Assembly (NCBI GenBank): GCA_030407085.1
Contig: CM059582.1
Coordinates: 16,969,501-17,033,500, forward strand
Source: Trichopria drosophilae
Taxonomy: Eukaryota > Arthropoda > Insecta > Hymenoptera > Diapriidae
DNA: 64,000 nucleotides
Direction: 5' to 3'
Shown here: positions 25,483-36,990 of the stretch, one piece after another
How positions within the stretch are numbered: the first letter of the stretch is position 1
Layout: every line of letters starts with the position of its first letter
Position numbers and translations under genes: made by a program
The notes under the pieces: model-generated
The model's database searches: none
Told to the model about the DNA's origin: nothing
The model's input: only the letters and a program-made list of their open reading frames with translations

Positions 25483-25569
25483 CCCGAGCAGAAATTTGTT
25501 CAGGCCTCGATCAGGGTGCAACGCTTTTGGTCAGGGCCTGATCAGGGCCTTAATAAATTTCTAATCGGG
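25483..25569. mobile_element. 87-bp CCCGAG foldback element, copy 2
   Basis: Starts CCCGAGCAGAAATTTGTTCA and ends TAATAAATTTCTAATCGGG; the centre contains GATCAGGG on both arms around GGTGCAACGCTTTTGGTCAG. It is the same family as 22480-22555. The dinucleotide AT/ATC flanks allow a short symmetric extension (ATCCCG...CGGGAT) but no clear duplication. Confidence 0.85.
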
Positions 25570-25939
25570 ATTATTGTAATTCTGCAAAATTTAAGCTATA
25601 CTGAAAATGGTCACGAAGATTTGACAATTATTACATGAATTTCGATTCCTTTTTAGAATGCAGATTAATGTTTCTGTTTTAAAATAAATTGTTGTAATCA
25701 GCGAAGAGGTGTACAATTTTTAACTGTATATCTAAGATTTGTAAACCATTAATCATTTTATAATGAAGCTCTGGATACCCGTTTCATTTTCCCTCCAAAA
25801 CTGACCACATTTTGGTCATAGAGGTGAGGGATGTCATAATATCAATATAGTATTCGAATTTAAGGAACCGGATTACCTTTCATATCATTACGTTCATCAT
25901 AAGATGAAACAAAAATTACGAAGTACTCACAACCCAAAA

Positions 25940-26461
25940 AAATTGCGATTAGTGACAATAAAAACGAAATCCGTTAGTTTTCATTCGACAATCGTTTAAG
26001 TGACTACGTACCGATGTCCGAGGTGTAAAGTAAACAAACCGCTTTCCCGTTACAGACCAGATAACGTACTTTATAATTGATTTGACTGCAGCTGATTTAT
26101 TTGCACGTCCAGAAAACAAAAAAAGGATCGTTTCGCGTGCGCAAAGTGTGCGGTGAATTATTGACTCCGTTGTCAGTTTCGCGAGAGTCGCTCCGTAATA
26201 CACCCGATTAGGAGTTGATAAGATGTCGTGGGATCGAGATCTTTGGGCGAATCGCACTATTCGGACTTCTTACAAAACATATCGCATCTAATAGGAATCC
26301 AAAATGTCCTTCGACATTGCATCTTCAGTTGAGATTTTCAAGGCAAATAAACATTAGTATATACAGTAGCATTTACTACTTACGTATAATTAAAAGGTTT
26401 ATACATTTTTGGAAGCGGCAAATGATGCATTGACACCACCAACAAACGAAGAACGACAACA
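25940..26461 (-). other. GC-elevated block with open minus-strand frames, unrecognised
   Basis: A minus-strand frame is open over about 105 codons (25949-26269). Upstream on the same strand, 26384-26461 (78 nt) is bounded by an acceptor-like TTGTCGTCTTACCAG and a good donor AC/GTAAGTAG, and is open in two frames, one giving LPLPKMYKPFNY. The two blocks could be exons of one transcript, but the junction phase could not be made to fit cleanly and no protein family is recognised. It is listed as a place to look for transcripts rather than a gene call. Confidence 0.2.
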
Positions 26462-27199
26462 CTGGTAAGACGACAAGATTCATTATGTCAATGGAAAAAT
26501 TTGTTGTATGTATGTTTTCAAGGACGCTCTATCGACTACCGCTGATGATGAACATCACACATAACCTGTAGTTTTGATTTAAAAATAGTTTTTTTTCGTC
26601 CCAAGGTCGCAAAATGACATTTTGCGATAAAAACTATGGTTTCGCGGTACCAAATGGAAAGTTGTTGAACTTTCTCTAATATATTTATTATGTCAATTCC
26701 CCTCTCTTTAATGTTACACACCAATGACCCGAAACACACCAATTTTCCGAAAAATATATAGTATAACAAAATTGTAGTATTTTAAATACCAGTTGATCTT
26801 AGTAATTATGTAAATAAGTGAGATGAAATTGATTCCTTTTGGTGGGAATTCTTTACGGATAATTGTCTGTTTGTTATAGTTTCTTATCTAGTAGCTGCAC
26901 ATAAGACAATCATAAAACAGACAAATAATTTCGTAAAATTTCACGAAATATTATTCTTTGACGTTATCCAGGTTGAACATATCATAAGATCGCCTCATTT
27001 TTTAGAGTTGATATTACCTCTTCTTTGAGGTTGTATGGTCATCACACAAATCAGTTCTTACCATTTTTAAACAGCAGAAACTTACCCGAAACTTCGCAAA
27101 TATTGAAAAATGCCACCTTTATCCCGAAAAATTTTCGCTTTAACCCAAATCTCAGCATCATTGTTTTCTGTACAGCAAATCGAATGTCGCTAGATTTGA
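26462..27199. other. AT-rich intergenic, nothing recognised
   Basis: No supported gene or repeat. Confidence 0.6.
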
Positions 27200-27530
27200 G
27201 GTTACTACCTTAAGAACGCGTAAAAATGATGAAAGGCACCGAGCGCTCGATCACTGAATCGATCCTGATTTTGATCGAAAACAAACGAGGCAAAGAAAGG
27301 ATCTTATCGTCGGATTGACGCCTAAATGGAAAATGCAGAGACGGCGACATTCGCGAAGAAGTGGAGAAGGATCTTTTGTCGGGGTCGACGAAAACAATGT
27401 ACAATGGGGTGGGAAGCTATCGATCCTGGGACGAAACAATACCCCGAAGACGAGGTAACAAATGATCGTCGTCTTATCGACGTTCGATGCCAGAACCCCC
27501 CGAGTTGCATCATTACGGTCAGTTTTCCAA
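27200..27530. other. CpG-rich island
   Basis: Composition rises over about 330 bases, with frames open on both strands (plus 27326-27583; minus 27251-27513). The plus frame starts with ATG and reads MENAETATFAKKWRR, but no family is recognised and the overlapping minus frames are equally open. Confidence 0.4.
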
Positions 27531-27872
27531 AATTACTTTTCTGTCATACTAAGCACTTATTTGTAAATGATAACAGTTCATAAATATTAATATCGTTTGG
27601 TGTAAAAATCAATAAATATGTAATAGTGTAAATGCTTATCTACTTTGTCGTAATTGATCTATTTAACCATCTTCATCTCTTGATTTATATGTTTCGGACG
27701 CATTACTTTTATTCAATTCTTTTATTACTGACATTAGCAAAATATAGCAATGAATTTAGCAATTTTTAGTCACTTTTTAGGAGCAAATAGTTACTATGAT
27801 TCATATGAGTAATAATTTATGAATCGCTGATTTTAGATATTTGGTTACAGCAAAATGATTTTCTGTTAATTA

Positions 27873-28100
27873 GAGTAGAGTCCCGGTATGTTTGCCTGCT
27901 CGGTTCCTCGCCTTCTCCTCCCGTCTCCTTATATTTGTCAAAAGGCCACTTCTCCCACTCTCCTCAGTCGGGTTACGTTTATGACGTCATAGCAGTCCCT
28001 TCCTGATGCTCCAGCGCGCAAGGTGGGGGAAAAGAGAGCGGCCACAAAAGTATGCTGGGACGTAAATATAACGAGATGCAAATATACCGGGATTCTACTG
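27873..28100 (-). mobile_element. 228-bp pogo-like MITE with TGACGTCA core, copy A
   Basis: The ends read, inward, GAGTAGAGTCCCGGTATGTT and CAGTAGAATCCCGGTATATT; TA flanks both (27871-27872, 28101-28102). CAGTAG(A)...TCCCG ends with a TA target site fit pogo/Tigger-type MITEs. The interior matches copies at 53818-54018 and 55122-55383 when read on the minus strand: CCCCCACCTT, CTCAGGAAGG-type words, TGACGTCA (27982-27989) and GGAG-rich tracts. The long minus-strand frame at 27979-28401 is largely built from this element. Confidence 0.85.
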
Positions 28101-28762
28101 TAGTCACGTTTGTAATTCTGGAATAGATTAGAAACTCTTCGTAAGTCATCATACGAGACGTTGTGAATTTTGAACTAAATCGTTGGAGCATAATCCTGGT
28201 CATGATATGACGGAGACACTGGTAATCTGAATATATCGAACACTCACCGTTTGGTGGCGCATATGCGGATTGATGCGTCCTGTGTAGAATCATTCTCGGA
28301 AGCGGTGGACTCCGATTAATTCCGAACATAACAAGAGTACTGCTTGTTACTGGTGATAACGCAATGATACTTTCGAGTCTCCTTTCAACGAATGTGATCA
28401 AATTGAAATTGTACCTTATTATGAAATTTCGATGTAATCTAGTGAGTTTTTTTTTTTAGAATTTGAGAGTGCATTAACTATTTGAATTTTGAAATTTTAA
28501 ACAGAATATTTCCGTTACTTCACCTACATGATGAGTTCAGTCTTGAATTATATAACAAAGTGAAAACCCAACTCTTCCACGTACGCAGGTCCAGAACTAA
28601 ATGTTAACGATAATTTCATAACAAATTGTACTGCTCCATTAACTCAAGCGATTCTCAAACACTTGTAATCACGTAAATCTCGTATATTACAGTGGCTCAT
28701 TCCCTCTAATTGAACGGCTCGATTAAAGATCAACACCGAGCGTAGTAATCTATTGAATTATT
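28101..28762. other. AT-rich intergenic, nothing recognised
   Basis: The minus-strand frame reaching 28401 continues from the MITE into unique sequence and shows no family resemblance. Confidence 0.5.
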
Positions 28763-29260
28763 GTGTCCCACTACGTAATCGTATTAGCACGAATCGCTAT
28801 TTGTACGTCATCCAATACAGTCGCATTTTCGGAATTGTCTCCAACCATGGTGTTACCAGTACTGTTTCACTTTGCCATTACTTTGGATTTGCATACGTCA
28901 TCAAGGGAAGGTAGTGAAGTCGTGTGCCAACCAGTCAGTCAGCCGGCGGGAAAATCGACTCGAAGCCAATCAGTGGACGTAATGGAGATCGATAACCGTA
29001 AGTCGATCTTCATGGAACGAAACGTGCTTGTCTATCTCGAATATAACATCCAAGTTCGACGATTCTTCTGTCCTGTATAGGAGTCTGAGCTCTCGATCTC
29101 GCGCATTTATTATTGCGCGGTAAATCTACCGGACCGCAATATCCACCGCGTTTTACAAATGCTGCCATCGAGATACGTTGAGAAATCGAGAAAACAGATA
29201 CAGTATCGTAACTGATTTTATGCATATATTTGCCTATATGCGAATATTCCATCCGAGGAT
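28700..29260. other. CpG-rich island with open plus-strand frame
   Basis: A 105-codon plus-strand frame (28763-29080) lies in this island and contains an internal ATGGAGATCGATAACC/GTAAGTCG donor-like site near 28998. The predicted peptide resembles no family known to me. The island resembles others in the window and may be regulatory. Confidence 0.35.
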
Positions 29261-29399
29261 GACTTGGGTGGAAATAACGCTTTTAGTACTGCCAGTTATA
29301 AATGGTGATGTTTAAACGAAATTTAGTACCCTGTGACTTGTGAGAATAAAGAATTTAGTATTTATTTTACTTGGTAGATTATGATAGTACTCAATCCTA

Positions 29400-29682
29400 C
29401 TCTCTAAACTTGAATGAAGTCAAAAATGACTTATCTACAGCAAAAAACGGTTACTTTCAATTCGTAACTTTTTTACTGACAAGTAGCATGAAAATACTAA
29501 TTCATTAGTAAAATTCTGCTAATCTACAAGTAGATATTGACTTTTTTAGTTTAGCAGTTTCCAGAATTAGTAATAAATTAGTAGGCTTTAACTTTTTATT
29601 AACAAAATAGATTACTAATTCATTTGGTGACTCACTTTTCATTTTCTTATTGGTAGTTTTTAACTAATTCAGATTTAGAGAG
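29400..29682. mobile_element. 283-bp TA-flanked MITE, CTCTCTAAA family, best copy
   Basis: Left end CTCTCTAAACTTGAATGAAG, inverted right end CTCTCTAAATCTGAATTAGT; TA directly outside both (29398-29399 and 29683-29684). The interior is rich in TTAGTAA and ACTAATT words. Diverged relatives lie at 11124-11425 and 31448-31710. Non-coding. Confidence 0.8.
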
Positions 29683-29812
29683 TAATACTATATAAAAAAT
29701 ATAAATGGAGATAGATGCATTACAAAACCATTATTAATTGCCAAAAGTTACGGGAGAAGGTGTGAATGTCGAGCACTTAGGGATAAATCGATATTTTTCG
29801 ATAAAGTCGATA

Positions 29813-30013
29813 CACTCTTAATTTCTTAAAGTGAAAGTTGAGCCACTTTCTGATAAAAGTGACTGTTTCACTATTTTTAAAGTGGAAATTTCACTTTACG
29901 AATAGTGGGTGGAAATCTGTCACTCTAATAAAGTGAAATTTCCACTTTAGAAATAGTGAAAAAGTCACCTTAGCAGAGAGTGGCTCAATTTTCACTTTAA
30001 GAAATTTAAAGTG
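29813..30013. mobile_element. 201-bp foldback MITE with ~85-bp arms
   Basis: Two arms of about 85 bases (29813-29898 and 29929-30013) are inverted copies with roughly eight differences and one indel, around a loop of about 30 bases; TA lies outside both ends. The arms are themselves built of AAGTGAAA, GCCACT and GGAAATTTCACTTT words, so sub-palindromes are nested in the stem. A transcript would form a long hairpin. A diverged relative of one arm appears at about 42366-42443. Confidence 0.92.
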
Positions 30014-30245
30014 TAGGACTGAAAAAAGTTACAATTAACATCAATAATAAATATAATTTGTAACAATTCCCCTATAGGCATCGAAACTACTAAAAGAGTT
30101 CCTAATGAATTCTTAGTGAATACTTTTTGTAAAAAGCATTATTAAAACTCCTTACATTTTTTTTATAGTAAAATTCTTAGATCCATCGGTATATTCGTCA
30201 TTGTTTTTTTTAGTTTATGTTTTGTTAATTCTTCCTTTGCATAGT

Positions 30246-30327
30246 TGAAGTAATAACGAAGGCCCTGATCAGGCCCGTAATGCTGTGGTCAGTTCCTGAT
30301 CACAGCCTGCATATATTTCTACTCGGG
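30246..30327. mobile_element. CCCGAG foldback element, copy 3 (left end decayed)
   Basis: The right end CATATATTTCTACTCGGG and the core GGCCCTGATCAGGCCC match copies at 22480 and 25483; the left terminus has lost CCCGAG. This places the family's third copy within about 8 kb. Confidence 0.75.
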
Positions 30328-30381
30328 AAGTAACTAAATACAGTTCTTTAAATGAAAAAATGTTATTATAGTATATATCTA

Positions 30382-30640
30382 CACAGAGAGAAAGAAAATA
30401 GTTAATGGAACTATTTCATAATAGTAAAACGCTTTAGTACAAAAAGTTGTTAAATTAACTATTTCCATGGTAAGTGGAACATTAACATTGTTCCATTTAC
30501 TATTTCTCGGTACTTAAATCATTCGTACGTAACCTCAAATATCAACTACATGATTTCATGTTGTTAATTCTGCTATTTGTTTATGTTGAAATTCATTCTA
30601 CCATTTCTTCATATTTCTATTCAATCTTTTTCTCTCTGTG
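30382..30640. mobile_element. 259-bp TA-flanked MITE, CACAGAGAGAAA ends
   Basis: Left end CACAGAGAGAAAGAAAAT and inverted right end CACAGAGAGAAAAAGATTG match over the first 13 bases; TA lies outside both ends (30380-30381 and 30641-30642). Inside are inverted GGAACATTAAC/GTTCCATTTACT words. Non-coding. Confidence 0.85.
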
Positions 30641-30642
30641 TA

Positions 30643-33258
30643 GGAGACAAGTAATAAATAAAAAATATGGCAAATACAATAGATTAAAAAGACTAATATT
30701 TCCAAATATTTTAATTATGAATGTAGGATAACCTGTAAGTGTAAATGTAAGAATTTGAAGTATAATTCGTTTATATTTAGCGCATACTTGTAATATATTT
30801 AGTCTATTTAGATTTTATAGATATCATGTTTGTATCATTAACACATGATTTTCATAATATAGGAACTATTATTTAGCAAGTAACAAATTAATAGCATAAC
30901 TAACTATTTAATGCTACTGTAGTTAACAGTGAAAATTCGTAGGTTAATAATTGTTTTGTTTATTATGTATTAAGCGAACGTATTTCAATAATGTAAAGCA
31001 GCCTTTCTGTCCTCCCCATTTTCAGTTTTGAAGAAGCTATTTTAATAAAACATCTGTCTATCGAATTATACCCGTGTTGAGCGAACCTAATGAGTGGACA
31101 AAATGAGATGGATGCTTTTTATAGTCGTTATTATATTTCTTGAATATAATTAATGAAACTTTACATTATTTTTCATCCTTCGCTTCAATGTTTTAATATG
31201 CAATATGCATCAACATTTTTAATACGTGTTTTAATATTGGTATGGTATTTCTCTGCAGTTTGCACGACTATGAAATTAAAATATCGATATATTACTGATA
31301 AATAGATAGTAGTTTATTTTCTTTTCTTTAGTAATAAACTAAAGGTGTGGGTTGTAGTCGAATTTTCGAAAATGGAATGATTCCTTTATTGATTAAATGC
31401 TACGTTAAGGACAAATGTATCAGATTACTTTATTTGCATTCTCGATACTCTATAAATATGAATTAGTTGTAAACTACTAACTAAAAATTAACATACGGGT
31501 CACAAATTTAATTAGTAATAATTTTTTCTGATAAAAAATGAATTACTAATTTATAATTAATTCTAAATCTTTCGGATTTAACTTTTAGATTAGTAGAATT
31601 TAAGTAATGAATTACTAGTTTTACTACTTTAAATTGAAAAAATGACTAATGGTAGTAGCCCACTTTTCATTTTATATTGATAGTCTTCAGCTAATTCAAT
31701 TGCTTAGTTGCCTTTTTCAGAAGACCTATACAGGCAGTAAACATTAATTTGTTATAGACGATAATGGAATGATTAACTGGAATTATTGTTCCCCTTTCTT
31801 TTAAATGCAAACAAAAATGCATTTGTTTTTCATAACTAAAAGTTTAAAGGGTTTTAAAAACATGGTATTTTGAATAGTTTCACAAAACTTATGAGTCACA
31901 GAAGTTTGATTGATAAAATGTCATTAGGTTAAAAAACTCCGAATTTAGACTATTTAAATAGTTATTAATGATAGTTCAATCCAAAATATTTGTAATTTTG
32001 TAAAGAACGAGCCATTATTTTCTTCTGGCCGAAAAATAGCAAAATTTTAATCTCCACTAATATATCAATCGAAATGCTGTTTACGTTTCTAAATGAATGT
32101 ATTTATATAGAATTCCGTCCAGAAAAGCAGTAATTTTTTTAAATTTTAACAGAAATAATAAATCAATGGTTTTGTGTAAATTCAAGTAACATCTGTTAAT
32201 CCGATTTAAAACCTAAACAGCCAAGAAACATAAAATCTCTATCAGTCAAGCAATATTTAAAAAATGGTTACTAAATGTTTTATTACATTATTGAAAACAA
32301 TTTTAATTTATTATGCATATCTCTTTCTTTCAGTTAAAAATTGTTTTCTCAAATATTACAAAATATAACGTTTTTTTATGAACCTATATTTTCTGTAAAA
32401 TATACAAACACATTTTTAAACCAAGAAATTGTTTGTGATATTTTTACTCTTATAAAACTACTTTTTTTTATTAATTTCTTTTATTTTTTGAAATTTCGAA
32501 AAATTGATTCGATCGAAAAATTCCAAGGTTTTTTAATTTCAGGAAATTTTCTCTAAACCCTGTAGTTTTCAAGAAAGTTAATTATTAGTTTTGCAATCCA
32601 AAAAGTTTAATAATTTTTTTTTAACACTATAGTCTTTGACGCAAATGTCCATAGATACGAAAATGTCGTAGAATTGGGTAAGGAATGCTCTCTACTAATT
32701 TTAAATGACTTTTTACAAAATTTCGATTTTCTGAAATTTTCAAAAATAAAAAACTGTGACAATACATTCTTTAAAAATTCGAAGGTATTCATCGACTTAT
32801 TCTAGAACATAATTGTTCTTATAAAATTTTCAGTAAAGTCCATTGTTTTCAAGAAAAAAATTTATTAAATTTTGAAAAGGAATTTGTAAATGTAGTGGCC
32901 ATTTTGAATCTGATATCGAAAATTTCAAATATATACCAGTGTATCTTTAAAGCACAACTATCGGGTGCACCATTACAATATATAGTTTAGCTCACTCAAA
33001 GAAAGATATTCTATTGAAAACTCGATATTTATAAAAAAATGCTTCCTAAAAAATCATGCTTTTCTATTATATATGTCAATATCACATAGCAACCATATTT
33101 GTGAAAAATATAAACTACATATAATTTATATATAAACAATATACTGTTTATGTAAGATATAACTTATATAACCATTATATGTAAAATTTTTTAATGTTTT
33201 TTATTTTTATAGGACAACAAATTTCTTTTAATAATTCTAACTGTTATTTGAATGTTTT
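30643..33258. other. AT-rich intergenic, one MITE relic
   Basis: Extremely AT-rich. Apart from the TA-flanked relic at 31448-31710, no element or gene is recognised. Upstream of the candidate gene at 33259 the sequence is almost pure A/T (about 33060-33210), followed by TTTTTATTTTTATAG, which could be an acceptor for a 5' untranslated exon starting at 33213. Confidence 0.5.
31448..31710. mobile_element. TA-flanked MITE, CTCTCTAAA family, diverged copy
   Basis: Left end, after TA, CTCTATAAATATGAATTAGT; right part TTTTCATTTTATATTGATAG followed by GCTAATTCAA, which parallels TTTTCATTTTCTTATTGGTAG and ACTAATTCAG in the copy at 29400. The exact right end is uncertain. Confidence 0.5.
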
Positions 33259-33747
33259 ATGCCGAAGATATGCGAATTGAAGAAAAGAGCAAAATCACAA
33301 TCTGTTGGTGCAAAAGATCACAAAACGAACTGTCCGAAATTACAAAGACACGACGAAGACATCGACAAAATTGAGGTACATTTTATAAAATTCATTTCTA
33401 TAGAAAAGAAATGAAACTATGAAAAGATGACTCCAACACTGATTCCAAGTAATTACTCGTCCCAACTCCTAGATCTTCACAAATTTTCACGTGACATTAA
33501 TACAAACAGACAGCAGGTATAAATCTAGAAATAACTTCTAAAATTGAAAAGAAAATTAAAAATTTCATTTTACAATTATTGATTTAATGATTTTATTTGA
33601 TAATAATTTAATTTGATCTTTTATTGTGATAAGTTTCGAACGATAATGTCAGAGAAATTTGCGCATTTTGCAAATCAATATGCCTTAACAACCATTAACG
33701 TGACGTATTTTTTACATGCCGAATCCCCATTAAAGCAGGTATATTAA
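33259..33747 (+). CDS. Candidate three-exon small gene, product unrecognised
   Basis: Proposed coding parts are 33259-33375 (39 codons, ATG start, MPKICELKKR...), 33427-33516 (30 codons, MTPTLIPSNY...) and 33634-33747 (35 codons to the exon-3 donor, or 37 plus stop, FRTIMSEKFAHF...). Each block stops at (G/C)AG followed by GT (GTACAT, GTATAA, GTATAT) and all junctions are phase 0. The blocks are clearly richer in G+C than the introns, and the change falls at the proposed splice sites. Introns would be 51 and 117 nt. Reading past the third donor gives VY and a stop, with AATAAA at 33768-33773; splicing instead to TCTTTCAG (33822) adds 11 residues. The product has a basic N-terminus, an acidic patch (DEDIDKIE) and a CDK-type SPLK. 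Weak points: the first intron is very short and its acceptor lacks a pyrimidine tract, and no homologue is recognised. Confidence 0.42.
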
Positions 33748-33858
33748 AAAATAGAACTATATTATCGAATAAATTAATTAAATAAATAATACTAAAATAT
33801 GGTTTTTTCCCAAATCTTTCAGATTTTGATTTTTTTTTTGTTGCATTTTCAAATTTGA

Positions 33859-35999
33859 AGCGGCGGACGATTTTCTTGGCGATATTTGAAAGTTAATCGA
33901 GGGAAATATAGCCAATGTTCAGCGGACATCAATTTTCAAATCGGATTTCAGTGGTTCTATTTTAGTTTTAATGAAATGTTCCATTTTTCCATATGCCTTT
34001 ATTTTTCGATGTCTTCAACCGGTCACTTCAAATTTCAACCCTGATCGTAGAATCGTTATAGCAAATGTATTTAGTTATCAGAAATAGAAATTGGTTAAAT
34101 TTATTATAATTTGTTTATTCAATTTCTATAACTATTATTTTTAATACGCATTTCGTACATATTATGTATAGATTATGCATGCTCAATTCTATACATATAC
34201 TTAATAATTGGATGATTATGTTGAAATAATCCATAATTTATGCATAATATTTTATAATGGGCGTGTAAGTACGCACAGTGTAAACGTATAAACTAACTAC
34301 TAATTTCTGTTTAATGTTAACAACCAAATATTAATAGTGTACTCCTAAGTATTGAAATAGTATCGAAGGCTACTCATTCTTATGTAAACGATGATTAATA
34401 AAATTGTGGTTAAACATAAGCTTTCTAAACGCCATCAATGAGGAGCAGTTGCATCCTTCAACAATAGTATCTCTCAAATTTATTACCAGCAGCTTGTTCA
34501 AAAATGGATATTTTTATTTATCATTCAGTCATAAAACACTATACAGACGGTCCAAAACATAATAAACCAACAATATTTCTGTCGCTACACCCTCTAAGTT
34601 CGTTAAACCTGTACACATTGCGGAATTTTCTTTTCGGATTATAGCCAGGTGGTAGGTAAGATATACTCGATTTAAAGTCTCGCCGCTGCCGGAAGGAGAC
34701 GGATGAATGGCTGCCGGCCAAACTGTTTTGATCACCGAATATGAATCGTTAGTTCTTATTCATCATAACCTTATCACTATGTAAACGTCGGAATACAAAA
34801 AAAAGGTCGGACGTTATGGCATAGTAGAGATGAAGCGTTGCACTGTCCACTGCCCCACCTGTGCCCTTATCTGGACAAATAAGGCGTATCTTCGTCATAT
34901 AGAAATTGGAGTCCGTTTCTTCATGGTGAGAGTTTCCTTTCTTTTTAGGGACATGCAAACAGTGACCGGAACTCGGCATGCTAAAGACCGCTCCATGGGA
35001 CGCAACATCAAACGTAAGAAATGACAAATCGAATTTGATATTAGGTCGGAAATTAATTGAGAAATGCCATTTTTGTGAAGCCATTACTCATTTTTATGGC
35101 GTAGATAGTTTATGTGGATGAAATTTGTTACGACACTATTTTGAAATGATTTAATTACTGATTTTCCCTCCGTTTTTCTTTTTAACTTCAATGGTGTAAA
35201 CGTAAAAGAGTCTGACGACTGTCTTTATGAGCACTATTAGAATTTTCTCTACTTTTATTGGTTTAAAGTGTAATATTGTCAGTTGCTATGGACTAAATAA
35301 ATATTATTAAATATTGAAATCAATGATTCTATCTCCATTTCAATTTCCTATTATGTTTCAATTTTGGAATCGAAATTTGTGATAAAGATGGTTTTCTAAA
35401 CTATCGAAAGACAGTTTATTATTCTTTCTAACGATCAGGAGGTCCAAAAAATTAACGTTATTGTTTACTGCAATTTCATGAATTAAGTGAAAGTTATATC
35501 ATCTGCATATCTAAAAAAGAATATGCAATGGCTAATTTGTTAATGCTTTTATTAACTCATTAAGTCCTGAATGGAAATTTTCCTAAAAATTCAACCATGA
35601 AAAAATATATACGATAATTTCCAAAAAAACATTTTTCAAATTGTTTTTATTTGATATTGTTTCTTCACATTAAAATAATTTCGGACATCATGTTTGAAGT
35701 AAAGAAATCATGTCCTCCAGATTGGAACTTAAAAATGGGCATAGTAATATAATGATAACAAAGGTGAAAGTATCCAAAATTGCGTCTAAAACACACAAAA
35801 AATCTTCAGTTGCACAAAGAAGAGCAAACTAATTCCACTGGAAGATTTGACGTCCAACTCCCTAAACATTACTAGTGACTGGATTGCAATCCAAATTATA
35901 ATCTAGATATTAGGTAATGTCGCTAAGTCGTCATTTGGCTCGGTACAATGGAAAACTCCGACTAACCCAGTAACGCTTTCGCATAAATTTTTGCATCGG
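33859..35999. other. AT-rich intergenic; GC-elevated block with unrecognised frames at 34430-35090
   Basis: Between 34430 and 35090 composition rises and frames are open on both strands (minus 34749-35084, 111 codons; minus 34529-34735; plus 34830-35024). A plus-strand ATG frame ends near a donor-like AAAC/GTAAGAAA at 35013. None is recognised, and overlap of open frames on both strands argues against confident coding. TTAACTCATTAAGTCCTGAATGG at 35548 resembles the left end of the TTAA-flanked family; no right end was found. Confidence 0.4.
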
Positions 36000-36990
36000 A
36001 CATTCACATAATTCAATCAATTTTATCAACGTACGCTTCTGACCTTTCGCGGCACGAACCTAACCTTACAGATGCATTTTCACCGAGGATCGCAAAGGTG
36101 CTCGTCCCGTTTATCACAATCATCGGTTATCACTCGTGTGAAATCCGCGGTTGCGCAACTTTACCTACAGCAAGGTATAGCTTATATTCTGCGGCTATAA
36201 CGAACTTGCTAAAACGATGAAAACATAATGTAATTCTCGATATCGTCCCCGGCCGAACCCTTCGCTTCGTTCGGACCGTTCGCGTCGCCCGGAGCGGATT
36301 GGCGCTCTCGCGATTCGAAAGGTTCCCATCGAGATTCGAGAGAGAAAGGAAGATTCCCCAGGGTTTAAAAAAAAAAGCCTGCATGAGTTCTCGTATATAC
36401 CCGATGAGGACACGGGATGGACACGCCGCATCCTGGTCGCGCTTCTGCTTAGGATCGTGATTTTTTTTTATTTTTCATCCTGGGGCTCTCCTACGACCCC
36501 TGAATTATTTCGGAAAAACGTCAGGAGTCTCTTAAGCTATCCCGTGACAAATTACGGATCGTTTCACGCCTATAATATGCCTCCTCACGTCAAAAACTGA
36601 GGCGTCGGGAAGAGCAGCGGACCTTAAGGTTTTTCACCCGGACGACAATGGCCGACGTGCGCTAAGTCCGGACAGTCGTGGCACGAAGAATGCCTTTCGG
36701 GATTAGGACTATGGACCACCCAATGCAGGATTGGAATCGCGTGGAATCGCGGGATCGCATTTATATATATCTAGTTCTATACCTATTTAAGGAATTCGAT
36801 GCTATTTGAGGGCATCTTGCAAGGATCATGCATCTGGGTGCGCCATTATTCGAGGCGACGAAGATCGTAATGGATACTTTAACGGAGATGAGTCCTTGCA
36901 TCCTGAATGCAATACCAAAGACGTAGCGATACAACGAAACATCTATCAGAATTTCGGTCGAGTGGTAATCAAGAATGTCCGATCTGGATC
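36000..36990. other. CpG-rich island
   Basis: A kilobase with CpG-rich blocks (36240-36320, 36400-36730) and open frames on both strands (minus 36130-36431; plus 36806-37018; minus 36761-37051). No family or splice chain is convincing. Regulatory DNA or an unrecognised non-coding transcript are both possible. Confidence 0.45.

Noticed and set aside
27979..28401. 140-codon minus-strand frame, the longest in the window
   Set aside because: Its C-terminal part is the TGACGTCA MITE (27873-28100), and the rest has no family resemblance.
34830..35024. Plus-strand frame with HCPTCALIW...LRH, resembling a C2H2 zinc finger
   Set aside because: The Leu-to-His spacing is one residue short, the second His is missing, and the opposite strand is open over 111 codons.
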